DNA of 6,024 bases from Candidatus Uhrbacteria bacterium (GCA_013203725.1 JABMPK010000075.1:1-6024); one strand, 5' to 3'. Shown: positions 1-5,822, numbered from the stretch's first letter. The notes: a model not told the origin generated them from the letters alone. Program-made: numbers and translations.

Positions 1-851
1 ACTTCGCTCACCGAACATATAAGCTCAATCGCTTCTGGCAATTTGTTCTCGCGTTTGGTGCGGAGACGTCGGCGCAAAAAGGGGTGTTGTGGTGGGCGGG
101 GTATCATCGGCATCATCATCGAACATCGGATCAACCAACGGACATTCATTCTCCGCTCCGAGGATTCTGGTGGAGCCATGTTGGCTGGATATTATGCGAC
201 AAATATAAAGTCACCCCTTACGACGACATTCAAGATTTTGCGAAGTATCCAGAGATTCGTTGGCTGAGTGATAACGACCTTGTTCCGCCGACGGTGCTGG
301 CGTTACTGTGTCTCTTTTTCTTTGGTCTGCCGGGATTGATGATCGGCTTCTTTGCTTCAACTGTTGTTCTCTGGCACGGAACGTTTTTCATAAATTCACT
401 TACACATATTTTTGGACGTCGTCGGTATGTGACAAATGATAGCTCACGAAACTCGGCAATATTAGCGTTCATCACACTTGGTGAAGGGTGGCATAATAAT
501 CATCACCACTACCAAAGCGCGGCACGACAAGGTCACAAATGGTGGGAGTTTGACTTTACCTTTTACGGTCTCAAAATGATGAGCTGGATTGGTATTGTTA
601 AAAACATTCGACCGGTGCTCAAAGGAATCACAAAAAGAAAGTTAATCAAGGATGGTCATTTTGATATTGGGATGTTTCAAACTAAGTTGGCAAAAGCGAC
701 CGACATTATTGTGGCGGCCAAGGAGTCTACCGGCGATTATTATGGAGAAAGGAGAATTGCCATTGAGACATTTGTTGTAAAAACCAAGGAACAGGCGGAG
801 GTCTTGGCGCGTAAGAGTCAGAAGTATTCAAGGCCATTACAGAAGAGTTGA
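1..851 (+). CDS. Membrane fatty acid (acyl-CoA/acyl-lipid) desaturase, 5' end missing
   Basis: Likely a delta-9 type acyl desaturase: a di-iron membrane enzyme that puts a cis double bond into acyl chains using O2 and an electron donor. The reading frame is open from base 3 to the TGA at 849-851 (282 visible residues), so the start and first membrane helices lie off the left edge. Three histidine clusters match the family. The end of box 1 is FAHRTYK (visible residues 1-7, normally HRxxxH). Box 2 is HRHHH (35-39, in GYHRHHHRTSD, followed by PTDIHS). Box 3 is GEGWHNNHHHY (about 161-170). NSLTHIFG (131-138) is the usual extra ligand region. A hydrophobic hairpin lies at about 97-125. GTG or other codons around 84 are internal, not starts. 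After box 3 there is a tail of about 110 residues, basic and soluble-looking at its end. Substrate (CoA, ACP or lipid) cannot be told from sequence. Family assignment is firm. Confidence 0.93.
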   Translation, partial: FAHRTYKLNRFWQFVLAFGAETSAQKGVLWWAGYHRHHHRTSDQPTDIHSPLRGFWWSHVGWILCDKYKVTPYDDIQDFAKYPEIRWLSDNDLVPPTVLALLCLFFFGLPGLMIGFFASTVVLWHGTFFINSLTHIFGRRRYVTNDSSRNSAILAFITLGEGWHNNHHHYQSAARQGHKWWEFDFTFYGLKMMSWIGIVKNIRPVLKGITKRKLIKDGHFDIGMFQTKLAKATDIIVAAKESTGDYYGERRIAIETFVVKTKEQAEVLARKSQKYSRPLQKS

Positions 852-871
852 GGGCTTGCGTTTGCTGGAGC

Positions 872-891
872 GGGTGGGAAGAATCCCACCC
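872..891. repeat. REP-like hairpin, copy 1
   Basis: Perfect 8-base inverted repeat GGGTGGGA / TCCCACCC with a 4-base loop (AGAA), 20 bases after the desaturase stop. It is preceded by TTTGCTGG and followed by CCACGAGCTGGTG. Both flanks recur in diverged form around the next hairpin, so the two look like copies of one repeat unit. No T-run follows on the + strand, so it is not a typical terminator, although it could protect the 3' end of the desaturase mRNA. Confidence 0.6.
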
Positions 892-925
892 CCACGAGCT
901 GGTGTTTGCTGGCGTTGCTAGTAAC

Positions 926-945
926 GGACAGGTCGCGACCTGTCC
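926..945. repeat. REP-like perfect palindrome, copy 2
   Basis: A perfect 20-base palindrome with arms GGACAGGTCG and CGACCTGTCC and no loop. Upstream is TTTGCTGG (905-912), downstream CTACGCGCTGGTAG, matching the flanks of the hairpin at 872-891. Read on the - strand it is preceded by GTAG, the tetranucleotide that often precedes REP hairpins mobilised by Y1 (RAYT) transposases. That link is inference; no such transposase is in the window. Confidence 0.65.
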
Positions 946-980
946 CTACGCGCTGGTAGACACAGGTAAACACAAGCAAG

Positions 981-1017
981 TCTCTCCTTGCTAAGGAGAG
1001 ATATCCGCAGGACAGAG
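981..1017. repeat. Palindromic intergenic element
   Basis: Perfect 9-base inverted repeat TCTCTCCTT / AAGGAGAGA with a 3-base loop (981-1001). A small second hairpin follows, TCC GCA GGA (1004-1012), then ACAGAGAGG, whose purine-rich AGAGAG can pair with the CTCTC of the first arm as an alternative fold. Its organisation (CTCTCCTTGCTAAGGAGAG, short hairpin, CAGAGAGG) resembles, from memory, palindromic intergenic repeats seen in many bacterial genomes. The outer limits are uncertain. Confidence 0.5.
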
Positions 1018-1048
1018 AGGTGGCAATCTTTCAGACATTGGCAATGCA

Positions 1049-1087
1049 AGAACAAAACACCACCCTCGCAGGTGGTGTTTTTGTTCT
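1049..1087. terminator. Bidirectional intrinsic terminator between convergent genes
   Basis: Arms ACACCACC (1057-1064) and GGTGGTGT (1071-1078) enclose the loop CTCGCA. The stem extends outwards as AGAACAAAA against TTTTTGTTCT with one bulged base. On the + strand a T5 tract follows the GC-rich core; on the - strand TTTTGTTCTT follows it. It can therefore end both the desaturase transcript and the 3D-domain transcript. A second perfect hairpin, TTCTAAC-TAC-GTTAGAA (1084-1100), overlaps its outer arm and the stop codon of the - strand gene, so the two folds may compete. Confidence 0.85.
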
Positions 1088-1094
1088 AACTACG

Positions 1095-1592
1095 TTAGAA
1101 AATCTCGATAGTCGTATAATGGACACCAAACTGTATGGCGTCTGAATACTCTTCCATCCAAATGTCCGCTTTGTAGTTGTAACGTTTGTTCATTCGGTCT
1201 TTCACAATAAACTCCTTGTCTCCGTAGAGCTCCGGGAAACGCACGCGCGTTCCCAAAGGAAGAAAGTTTGCTGCGATCAATCCGTCACGAACGTATGTAC
1301 CGTCGGCCGTGTTAAACGGCGTTGAGTCAGTCTGGTTTGGCAACGAGTTGTATGCCGAAACCGGAATTTTCATGGTACGTGAAGGTTCACGCGTACCTGC
1401 AACAGGAAGGCTGAGCGGATCGGCCACTGAGTATTCAGCAACCAACTCGTTCAAGAGCACCTGAGCATGAACGTTCGGAGCCGTCATAGGGACAACGGAA
1501 CCTACAGACGACATAATCGCCAGCATTCCGAAGGCCGCGTTGTGAAGATTTGTCTTCACACGGATCTGAAGCTTGTTTATGATCTGATTCAT
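1095..1592 (-). CDS. Secreted 3D-domain (double-psi beta-barrel) protein
   Basis: A 165-residue exported protein read from ATG at 1592-1590 to TAA at 1097-1095. Residues 1-43 form a signal peptide: basic start (NKLQIRVK), hydrophobic core about 20-36, and a type I cleavage motif VHA before Q44. After a 30-residue linker the C-terminal part (about 76-165) is a 3D domain of the RlpA/MltA-like barrel fold. The three aspartates that name the family fit D89 (NQTDSTP), D132 (VKDRM) and D143 (ADIWM). GLIAANFLPLGTRVRFPEL is the typical 'available at start-up, low-cost scaffold' strand of this family, here simply the conserved AANFLPLGT core. Members act on or bind peptidoglycan; catalysis here is not shown. 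The frame continues upstream to TTG at 1667, but that TTG is the -35 box, so 1592 is the start. The nearest Shine-Dalgarno candidate, AGGGAG (1619-1614), is 21 bases away, unusually far. It is divergent from the PBP, which supports a wall role. Confidence 0.85.
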   Translation of the reverse strand: MNQIINKLQIRVKTNLHNAAFGMLAIMSSVGSVVPMTAPNVHAQVLLNELVAEYSVADPLSLPVAGTREPSRTMKIPVSAYNSLPNQTDSTPFNTADGTYVRDGLIAANFLPLGTRVRFPELYGDKEFIVKDRMNKRYNYKADIWMEEYSDAIQFGVHYTTIEIF

Positions 1593-1638
1593 ATAATTGC
1601 TGAATAATAAAAACTCCCTGTTATAGGAGAATGACGAA

Positions 1639-1667
1639 GTTATATCACAGAATGCCCATTTTGTCAA
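1639..1667 (-). promoter_or_regulatory. Sigma70-type promoter of the 3D-domain gene
   Basis: On the - strand, -35 TTGACA (1667-1662, all six consensus bases), a 17-base spacer and -10 TATAAC (1644-1639, five of six). Transcription would begin near 1632, giving a leader of about 40 bases before the ATG at 1592. This is the strongest promoter in the window by eye. It fixes the gene start, because any start codon upstream of 1632 would not be in the mRNA. Confidence 0.88.
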
Positions 1668-1740
1668 GGCTGAATAGCAGTTTTTTGGCTAAGGTTGGCC
1701 ATATCTGAAAGGCTGTTTTTGTAATCTTCTTGACGTCTAT

Positions 1741-1765
1741 CCACCATTCTCGTACGGTGGTTTTT
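1741..1765 (+). other. Hairpin plus T-run in the divergent control region
   Basis: Arms CCACC (1741-1745) and GGTGG (1756-1760) enclose a 10-base loop and are followed by five Ts. It looks like a weak + strand terminator, yet no + strand gene ends here. It could block transcription running in from the left before the PBP promoter, or be a protein-binding site overlapping that promoter's weak -35. The stem is short, so this may be chance. Confidence 0.35.
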
Positions 1766-1775
1766 CCTGTATAAT
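1747..1775 (+). promoter_or_regulatory. Probable promoter of the PBP gene
   Basis: A consensus -10 TATAAT (1770-1775) lies 20 bases before the ATG at 1796. The position 17 bases upstream holds only TTCTCG (1747-1752), a poor -35, inside the hairpin loop described above. A start of transcription near 1782 would leave a leader of only about 14 bases with no Shine-Dalgarno motif. The -10 is clear; the -35 is not. Confidence 0.6.
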
Positions 1776-1795
1776 TCAAACCACATAAAGCCCAA

Positions 1796-4717
1796 ATGGC
1801 AGACCCACATTACAATAGATCTCATCGATGGAAGAAACACCGCTCTCGTCGAGTTAAAATTGTTCGTAAGAGGCAACCTGGGAAGAAGAAGTTGTCTGAC
1901 AAGCTGAAGGTGATTTTCTCAAAAGGATTTTTGGGGAATGCTCTTTTGTTTGGCGGCGTTTGTTTAGCTGGTGGTATTGTATTCCTTGGTTTGCTATTCC
2001 TATTTGTTGGGCGCGACCTTCCAGATCCAAACTCGTTGCAAGAAAGATCTATCGCGCAGAGTACAAAGATTTTGGATCGTAGTGGTGAGCATAAACTTTT
2101 TGAAATTTTTGTTGATGAACGTCGCACGTTGGTAAAGCTGGAAGAGATCCCACAGCATTTGGTGGATGGCGTTGTTGCAACCGAAGACACAAAGTTCTAC
2201 GAGCATAAAGGTATTCGTCCTCTGAGTATCGCTCGCGCAGTCGTGATGGGCGTGTTCACTAGTCAGAGAATTTCCGGGACTTCTACGCTGACACAACAGC
2301 TTGTTAAGAATGCAATTTTGACAGACGAGCGATCTATAACACGAAAGCTCAAGGAGGCGATTCTGTCTATAAAGCTAGAACAAAGATACTCTAAGGAAGA
2401 AATTTTACAGATTTACTTTAATGAGATTCCGTACGGCTCAACAAACTACGGAGTTGAGTCGGCGGCGCAAAGTTATTTTGGGAAGCACATTTCAGATTTG
2501 TCGTTGGCCGAGTCTGCTGTTTTAGCTGGACTACCAAAAGCACCGACCGCTTACTTGAATAACCCAGACGCGCTTAAGACTCGCCGTGACTTTGTGTTAC
2601 GCCGAATGTTCGAGGAGGGTTATATCACCGAGGAGGAGAAGAATGCAGCGCAAGAGCAACCTCTTGGGTTAGAGAGAACTCTTGGAGAGATTGATGCGCC
2701 ACATTTTGTGTTTTATATTAAAGAAAAGTTAGAGGATGAGTTTGGTCAGCGAATGGTTGAAGAGGGCGGGTTGACCGTGACTACAACGCTTGATTACGAT
2801 CTTCAAGGCCTCGCACAAGGCGAGGTGACCAAGGCGGTCGCAGAACATGGCGAGCAGTTCGACTTCAGTAATGCCGCACTGATTGCTATAGACCCAGCAA
2901 ATGGTCAGGTCCTATCTATGGTTGGTAGTCACGATTACTTTGACGTGGAGAGCGATGGTGCGGTGAACGTTACAACGCGGTCCCGGCAACCTGGATCGTC
3001 AATGAAACCAATGGCTTACACCGCGTTGTTCGAGGCTGGCTACACACCAAACACAGTTGTGTACGACGTCGAGACAGATTTTCCGTCCGATGTCGGCAAC
3101 TACCATCCGCGTAACTACGACCTTGCCGAGCACGGTCCAGTGACGGTGCGAAAGGCATTGCAGGGGTCGCTTAACATTGCTGCCGTTAAGGTGTTGTACC
3201 TTGTGGGTGTCGGCAACTTCTTGGATTTTGCAGAACGCATGGGCTACACAACGCTTGGAGACAGAAGCCGGTTTGGTTTGTCTGTTGTTCTTGGTGGCGG
3301 TGAAGTTACGTTGCTCGAGCACACAAATGCGTATGCTACTTTCGCAAACGATGGAGTGAAAAATGACACGGTATCTATATTGAAAATCGAAAGCGCGGAC
3401 GGTGAAGTGCTTTATGATTATGAGAAAGAGAAAATTGAAGGGAAGCGAGTTGTCGATTCGAATATCGCGCGGATGATTACAAATGTTTTGTCCGATGACG
3501 GTGCTCGACAGTATGCTTTTGGCGGAGGATCTGCTTTGCAACTCGGGTCACGACCGGTTGCCGCGAAGACCGGAACAACAAACGACTATCGTGATGGTTG
3601 GACACTTGGTTACACACCACAAATTGCGGTCGGTGTATGGGGAGGCAACAACGACAACACGGTGATGGCACGAGGAGCCGGTGGTTCTTCTGTTGCTGCG
3701 CCAATTTGGAATGCGGTCATGCGAGGATACCTTGCAGATAAGCCTGTTGTAGGGTTCCAAGGACCAAGTATTCCTACACTTGGGAAGCCTGCTCTTGATG
3801 GTGAGCTTGGCTCATCGCAAACAGTATTGATTGATAAGATTTCAGGAAAGCTCGCAACGGACGAAACGCCGCCGAGACTACGAGAAGAAAAAACTTTTGT
3901 ATCACACCACTCAATTTTGCATTATGTTGATCGTAGCGACATCTTAGGGCCTCCGCCGCTGGGAGATTCGAAAGATCCGCAATATCAAAACTGGGAGTCT
4001 GCAGTGCAGGCGTGGGTTACAAGGCAGGAAGAGGAGCTTGGTGAGGAGTTTGTGAACGAGGAAGTGCCAACTGAGTATGACGACGTTCACTCGGCAGCCA
4101 ATATCCCCGACGTTACAGTTGAGTCACCATCGAGGGATGACACACTGGAGAATCGAGAGGTGCAAATTAGAGCACGCGTGTCAGCAAGACGACAGGTTTC
4201 TCGTGTAGAGGCATATATTGATGGATTTTATCTTGGAGGAACAACATCTTCACCGTATGTAATTAATGCTGCGATCCCAGGATTTGTACAAGAGGGCCAG
4301 CACAACATTAGAGTTGTTGCGTTTGACGATGTTGAGAACGAGGGGGAAGAAATGATACGTGTAAATGTGCCAGGCGGTGGCACGACAACGATACAAGTTG
4401 TGGATCCGCGACCGGGTCAGATTATTGTAAGTGTTGATAGTACGTACGCGGTGAAGTTGGAGCTTGATGACCCCGCGCGTTATGAGAAGATAGAATTTTT
4501 CCAAGGTCCGCGAGGTGGTAATGGTACATTTGTTGGAGCAATACTAGAGCCAGCCCGGTTTATTGAAACGTTCACATGGACGCTGCCACCAGCTGGCGAA
4601 TATATCTTGTCCGCGATTGCAGTTGAGGCAGGATCGGGCGCAACCATTCAGGCCGGGAATGTTTTGCTTGAAGTGAAAGACCCGGTTATTGCGCCGGAGG
4701 TTCCCGGAGAAGAATAA
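1796..4717 (+). CDS. Bifunctional class A penicillin-binding protein (PBP1A family)
   Basis: A 973-residue enzyme that polymerises glycan strands from lipid II and cross-links their stem peptides outside the membrane. A very basic cytoplasmic tail (1-44) precedes one membrane helix (about 45-71). The GT51 glycosyltransferase domain (about 90-265) has ATEDTKFYEHKG with catalytic E130, GTSTLTQQLVKN (161-172), RKLKE (183-187), IYFNEIPYG (206-214) and LAGLPKAP (243-250). The transpeptidase domain (about 355-645) has the SxxK motif S401-K404 in PGSSMKP, SLN (458-460) and KTGT (591-594), so both active sites look intact. After a linker with DPQYQNWE (727-734), the C-terminus (about 770-973) holds two beta-rich modules that look like Ig/FN3 folds (about 771-860 and 864-962), making it longer than a minimal class A PBP. 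The ATG has no Shine-Dalgarno site, but the N-terminal basic tail is normal for the family and no better start lies before the helix. Ends at its own terminator. Confidence 0.96.
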   Translation: MADPHYNRSHRWKKHRSRRVKIVRKRQPGKKKLSDKLKVIFSKGFLGNALLFGGVCLAGGIVFLGLLFLFVGRDLPDPNSLQERSIAQSTKILDRSGEHKLFEIFVDERRTLVKLEEIPQHLVDGVVATEDTKFYEHKGIRPLSIARAVVMGVFTSQRISGTSTLTQQLVKNAILTDERSITRKLKEAILSIKLEQRYSKEEILQIYFNEIPYGSTNYGVESAAQSYFGKHISDLSLAESAVLAGLPKAPTAYLNNPDALKTRRDFVLRRMFEEGYITEEEKNAAQEQPLGLERTLGEIDAPHFVFYIKEKLEDEFGQRMVEEGGLTVTTTLDYDLQGLAQGEVTKAVAEHGEQFDFSNAALIAIDPANGQVLSMVGSHDYFDVESDGAVNVTTRSRQPGSSMKPMAYTALFEAGYTPNTVVYDVETDFPSDVGNYHPRNYDLAEHGPVTVRKALQGSLNIAAVKVLYLVGVGNFLDFAERMGYTTLGDRSRFGLSVVLGGGEVTLLEHTNAYATFANDGVKNDTVSILKIESADGEVLYDYEKEKIEGKRVVDSNIARMITNVLSDDGARQYAFGGGSALQLGSRPVAAKTGTTNDYRDGWTLGYTPQIAVGVWGGNNDNTVMARGAGGSSVAAPIWNAVMRGYLADKPVVGFQGPSIPTLGKPALDGELGSSQTVLIDKISGKLATDETPPRLREEKTFVSHHSILHYVDRSDILGPPPLGDSKDPQYQNWESAVQAWVTRQEEELGEEFVNEEVPTEYDDVHSAANIPDVTVESPSRDDTLENREVQIRARVSARRQVSRVEAYIDGFYLGGTTSSPYVINAAIPGFVQEGQHNIRVVAFDDVENEGEEMIRVNVPGGGTTTIQVVDPRPGQIIVSVDSTYAVKLELDDPARYEKIEFFQGPRGGNGTFVGAILEPARFIETFTWTLPPAGEYILSAIAVEAGSGATIQAGNVLLEVKDPVIAPEVPGEE

Positions 4718-4734
4718 GGTTGCAACATTGGGTG

Positions 4735-4763
4735 AAACCAGGCTTGTTAGAGCCTGGTTTTTT
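4735..4763 (+). terminator. Intrinsic terminator of the PBP gene
   Basis: A perfect 10-base stem, AAACCAGGCT (4735-4744) and AGCCTGGTTT (4751-4760), with a 6-base loop TGTTAG; the T-run continues to 4763. It starts 17 bases after the PBP stop, so the PBP is transcribed apart from the small genes downstream. Confidence 0.93.
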
Positions 4764-4765
4764 GT

Positions 4766-4794
4766 TTGACTTGCATGCGTGATGTTGGTACAAA
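4766..4794 (+). promoter_or_regulatory. Promoter of the 95-residue membrane protein gene
   Basis: -35 TTGACT (4766-4771, five of six consensus), a 17-base spacer and -10 TACAAA (4789-4794, four of six). Transcription would start near 4801, about 30 bases before the GTG. The -35 begins three bases after the PBP terminator's T-run, so this is a separate transcription unit. Confidence 0.75.
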
Positions 4795-4830
4795 GGGCGT
4801 GTTCATACTAACGACCACGTTGGAGGGTAA

Positions 4831-5118
4831 GTGGGACTATTTACTTCGAGTGTATTTGTTCTGGGGTACTTCGCTGTGATGTTGGGAGGGCTTTCTGTTG
4901 GCCCTGCAACGGAGACGCTTGGTCATTATGCGGCATTGCTGGGGATGATCGGGGTCTTCGTGGTGCTGACCTGGCGCGGTGATACCGTTGCAGAGGTTGT
5001 AGATTCCGGTGGCGGCCTTGAGTTCGATTCCAAGAGGTGGGCGCCTGTTGCGCATGGGCCACTCTCGATCATTCCGGTGGACCACCGTCCGAATCAAGGT
5101 GTTCCGAGTCGAGTCTGA
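4831..5118 (+). CDS. Small two-helix membrane protein, function unknown
   Basis: I do not recognise this 95-residue protein. Residues about 5-25 (SSVFVLGYFAVMLGGLSV region) and 33-48 (AALLGMIGVFVVLTW) form two membrane helices joined by a short loop with PATETLGH. R49 after the second helix starts a 47-residue soluble tail, rich in Gly, Pro and Val, with no motif I can name. GTG at 4831 is chosen because GGAGGG (4822-4827) sits just upstream at a workable spacing; ATG at 4879 would cut the first helix and has no such site. The gene has its own promoter and terminator. It starts MGLF, like the next gene, and has the same plan of two helices plus a soluble tail. A coding role is supported by the ribosome site, the framing promoter and terminator, and the helix pattern. 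Confidence 0.78.
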   Translation: MGLFTSSVFVLGYFAVMLGGLSVGPATETLGHYAALLGMIGVFVVLTWRGDTVAEVVDSGGGLEFDSKRWAPVAHGPLSIIPVDHRPNQGVPSRV

Positions 5119-5130
5119 GTGAACTTGTAT

Positions 5131-5159
5131 CGCCGCGCGATCTTCGCGCGGCGGTTTTT
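5131..5159 (+). terminator. Intrinsic terminator of the 95-residue gene
   Basis: A perfect 10-base GC-rich stem, CGCCGCGCGA (5131-5140) and TCGCGCGGCG (5144-5153), with a 3-base loop TCT, then G and five Ts. It starts 12 bases after the stop codon. Twenty bases (5136-5155) are identical to 5794-5813 in the next terminator. Confidence 0.95.
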
Positions 5160-5166
5160 ATTTCTA

Positions 5167-5195
5167 TTGACGATATTGGTTGGTGGTGGTATTAA
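5167..5195 (+). promoter_or_regulatory. Promoter and leader of the 175-residue membrane protein gene
   Basis: -35 TTGACG (5167-5172, five of six), a 17-base spacer and -10 TATTAA (5190-5195, four of six), with a probable start of transcription near 5202. As with the previous gene, the -35 lies directly behind a terminator T-run. The roughly 50-base leader can fold TGCGTTCAC (5199-5207) against GTGAATGCA (5224-5232) with one G-U pair, just upstream of the ribosome site; part of the first arm may precede the transcription start. Confidence 0.72.
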
Positions 5196-5252
5196 TCCTG
5201 CGTTCACTTGGCAAGACGGCTCGGTGAATGCACTTGATGAGAGGGGATTGAC

Positions 5253-5780
5253 GTGGGGTTGTTCGTAAAGTTCATGATTGGAGCCACTGGGTTGGCGATC
5301 ACTTTCAACTTCCTGTGGCATTCGTTGCTAGGGCTAGATCTGGCGGGGTTCTTCTTCTCCTCGTTTGCGATGCTCATCTTGGTAGTGATCGTGATGTTCC
5401 GTGCGCTTGTTCTTGACGCAGAGGTTCCGGTGACCGAGCGAGAGAAGACAGCCGGTGAGAAGAAGAGGGACAGCGAGAACCGCAGAGTTGAAGCGATGAT
5501 TGACGTTGTATTGCTAGCTGACCAGTCGGGCCTAGCTGGCGGTGTTGATGTTGCGATTACGGCCTGGGTGGAGATGATCAGGCTATTCCGGTCGCCGCGC
5601 GATGTTGACTTCATGGATGATTATCGGTGGGAACGGCTCGCTGCAGCATTTCCGGTGGCCGTCTCGATGGTGGCTCAGGATAGGGCTACAAGACTTCGGC
5701 TGGAAGACGACTGGTCGGCTTTCCTGCTTACCCTGAAGACAACCGGACGTTCCAACTTGGACGATCCGCGAAAAGTGTAA
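5253..5780 (+). CDS. Two-helix membrane protein with a cytoplasmic-looking domain, function unknown
   Basis: I do not recognise this 175-residue protein. Two membrane helices (about 7-27 and 31-52; FFFSSFAMLILVVIVMF in the second) are followed by a charged linker (about 58-80, EREKTAGEKKRDSENRR) and a mainly helical domain (about 80-165) with WVEMIRLFRSP, MDDYRWERL and EDDWSAFLL, ending in a polar tail. The positive charges after helix 2 (R50, then KK and RR) place the C-terminal domain in the cytoplasm. GTG at 5253 is chosen because GAGGGG (5241-5246) lies six bases upstream; ATG at 5274 (residue 8) is the alternative. Like its neighbour it begins MGLF and is a one-gene unit. The tails of the two proteins do not visibly align, so common descent is not shown. 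It could be a membrane anchor or regulator; nothing in the sequence decides this. Confidence 0.82.
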   Translation: MGLFVKFMIGATGLAITFNFLWHSLLGLDLAGFFFSSFAMLILVVIVMFRALVLDAEVPVTEREKTAGEKKRDSENRRVEAMIDVVLLADQSGLAGGVDVAITAWVEMIRLFRSPRDVDFMDDYRWERLAAAFPVAVSMVAQDRATRLRLEDDWSAFLLTLKTTGRSNLDDPRKV

Positions 5781-5788
5781 CGCAACGC

Positions 5789-5822
5789 CCGCCCGCGATC
5801 TTCGCGCGGCGGTGTTTTTTTT
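5789..5822 (+). terminator. Intrinsic terminator of the 175-residue gene
   Basis: Arms CCGCCCGCGA (5789-5798) and TCGCG-c-GGCGG (5802-5812) pair over 10 bases with one bulged C, with loop TCT, followed by TG and eight Ts. It starts eight bases after the stop codon. It shares a 20-base identical core with the terminator at 5131-5159; the 5' arm has diverged, which creates the bulge. Confidence 0.92.

Noticed and set aside
43..267. 74-residue + strand frame starting before the desaturase signal
   Set aside because: The histidine boxes are read in another frame across the same bases without interruption, so this is a shadow and not evidence of a frameshift.
849..851. Possible recoding of TGA, as in some CPR lineages
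   Set aside because: TGA ends the desaturase and the 95-residue gene at sensible places followed by terminators, and no gene has in-frame TGA, so the standard code fits.
861..1017. Possible CRISPR array, because several palindromes follow one another
   Set aside because: The stems differ in sequence and spacing, with no identical repeats separated by equal spacers and no cas gene nearby.
1664..1876. 70-residue - strand frame upstream of the 3D-domain gene
   Set aside because: It crosses both promoters of the divergent region and the first codons of the PBP, with no ribosome site.
1822..2190. 122-residue - strand frame
   Set aside because: Antisense to the N-terminus and GT51 domain of the PBP; no independent signal.
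2999..3541. 180-residue - strand open frame
   Set aside because: It lies wholly within the PBP transpeptidase domain, whose motifs SxxK and SLN are intact on the + strand; the - frame has no ribosome site or domain pattern.
5204..5614. 136-residue - strand open frame, rich in Ser, Thr and Arg
   Set aside because: It is antisense to the 175-residue gene, which has promoter, ribosome site, helices and terminator on the + strand; the composition is that of a complementary shadow.
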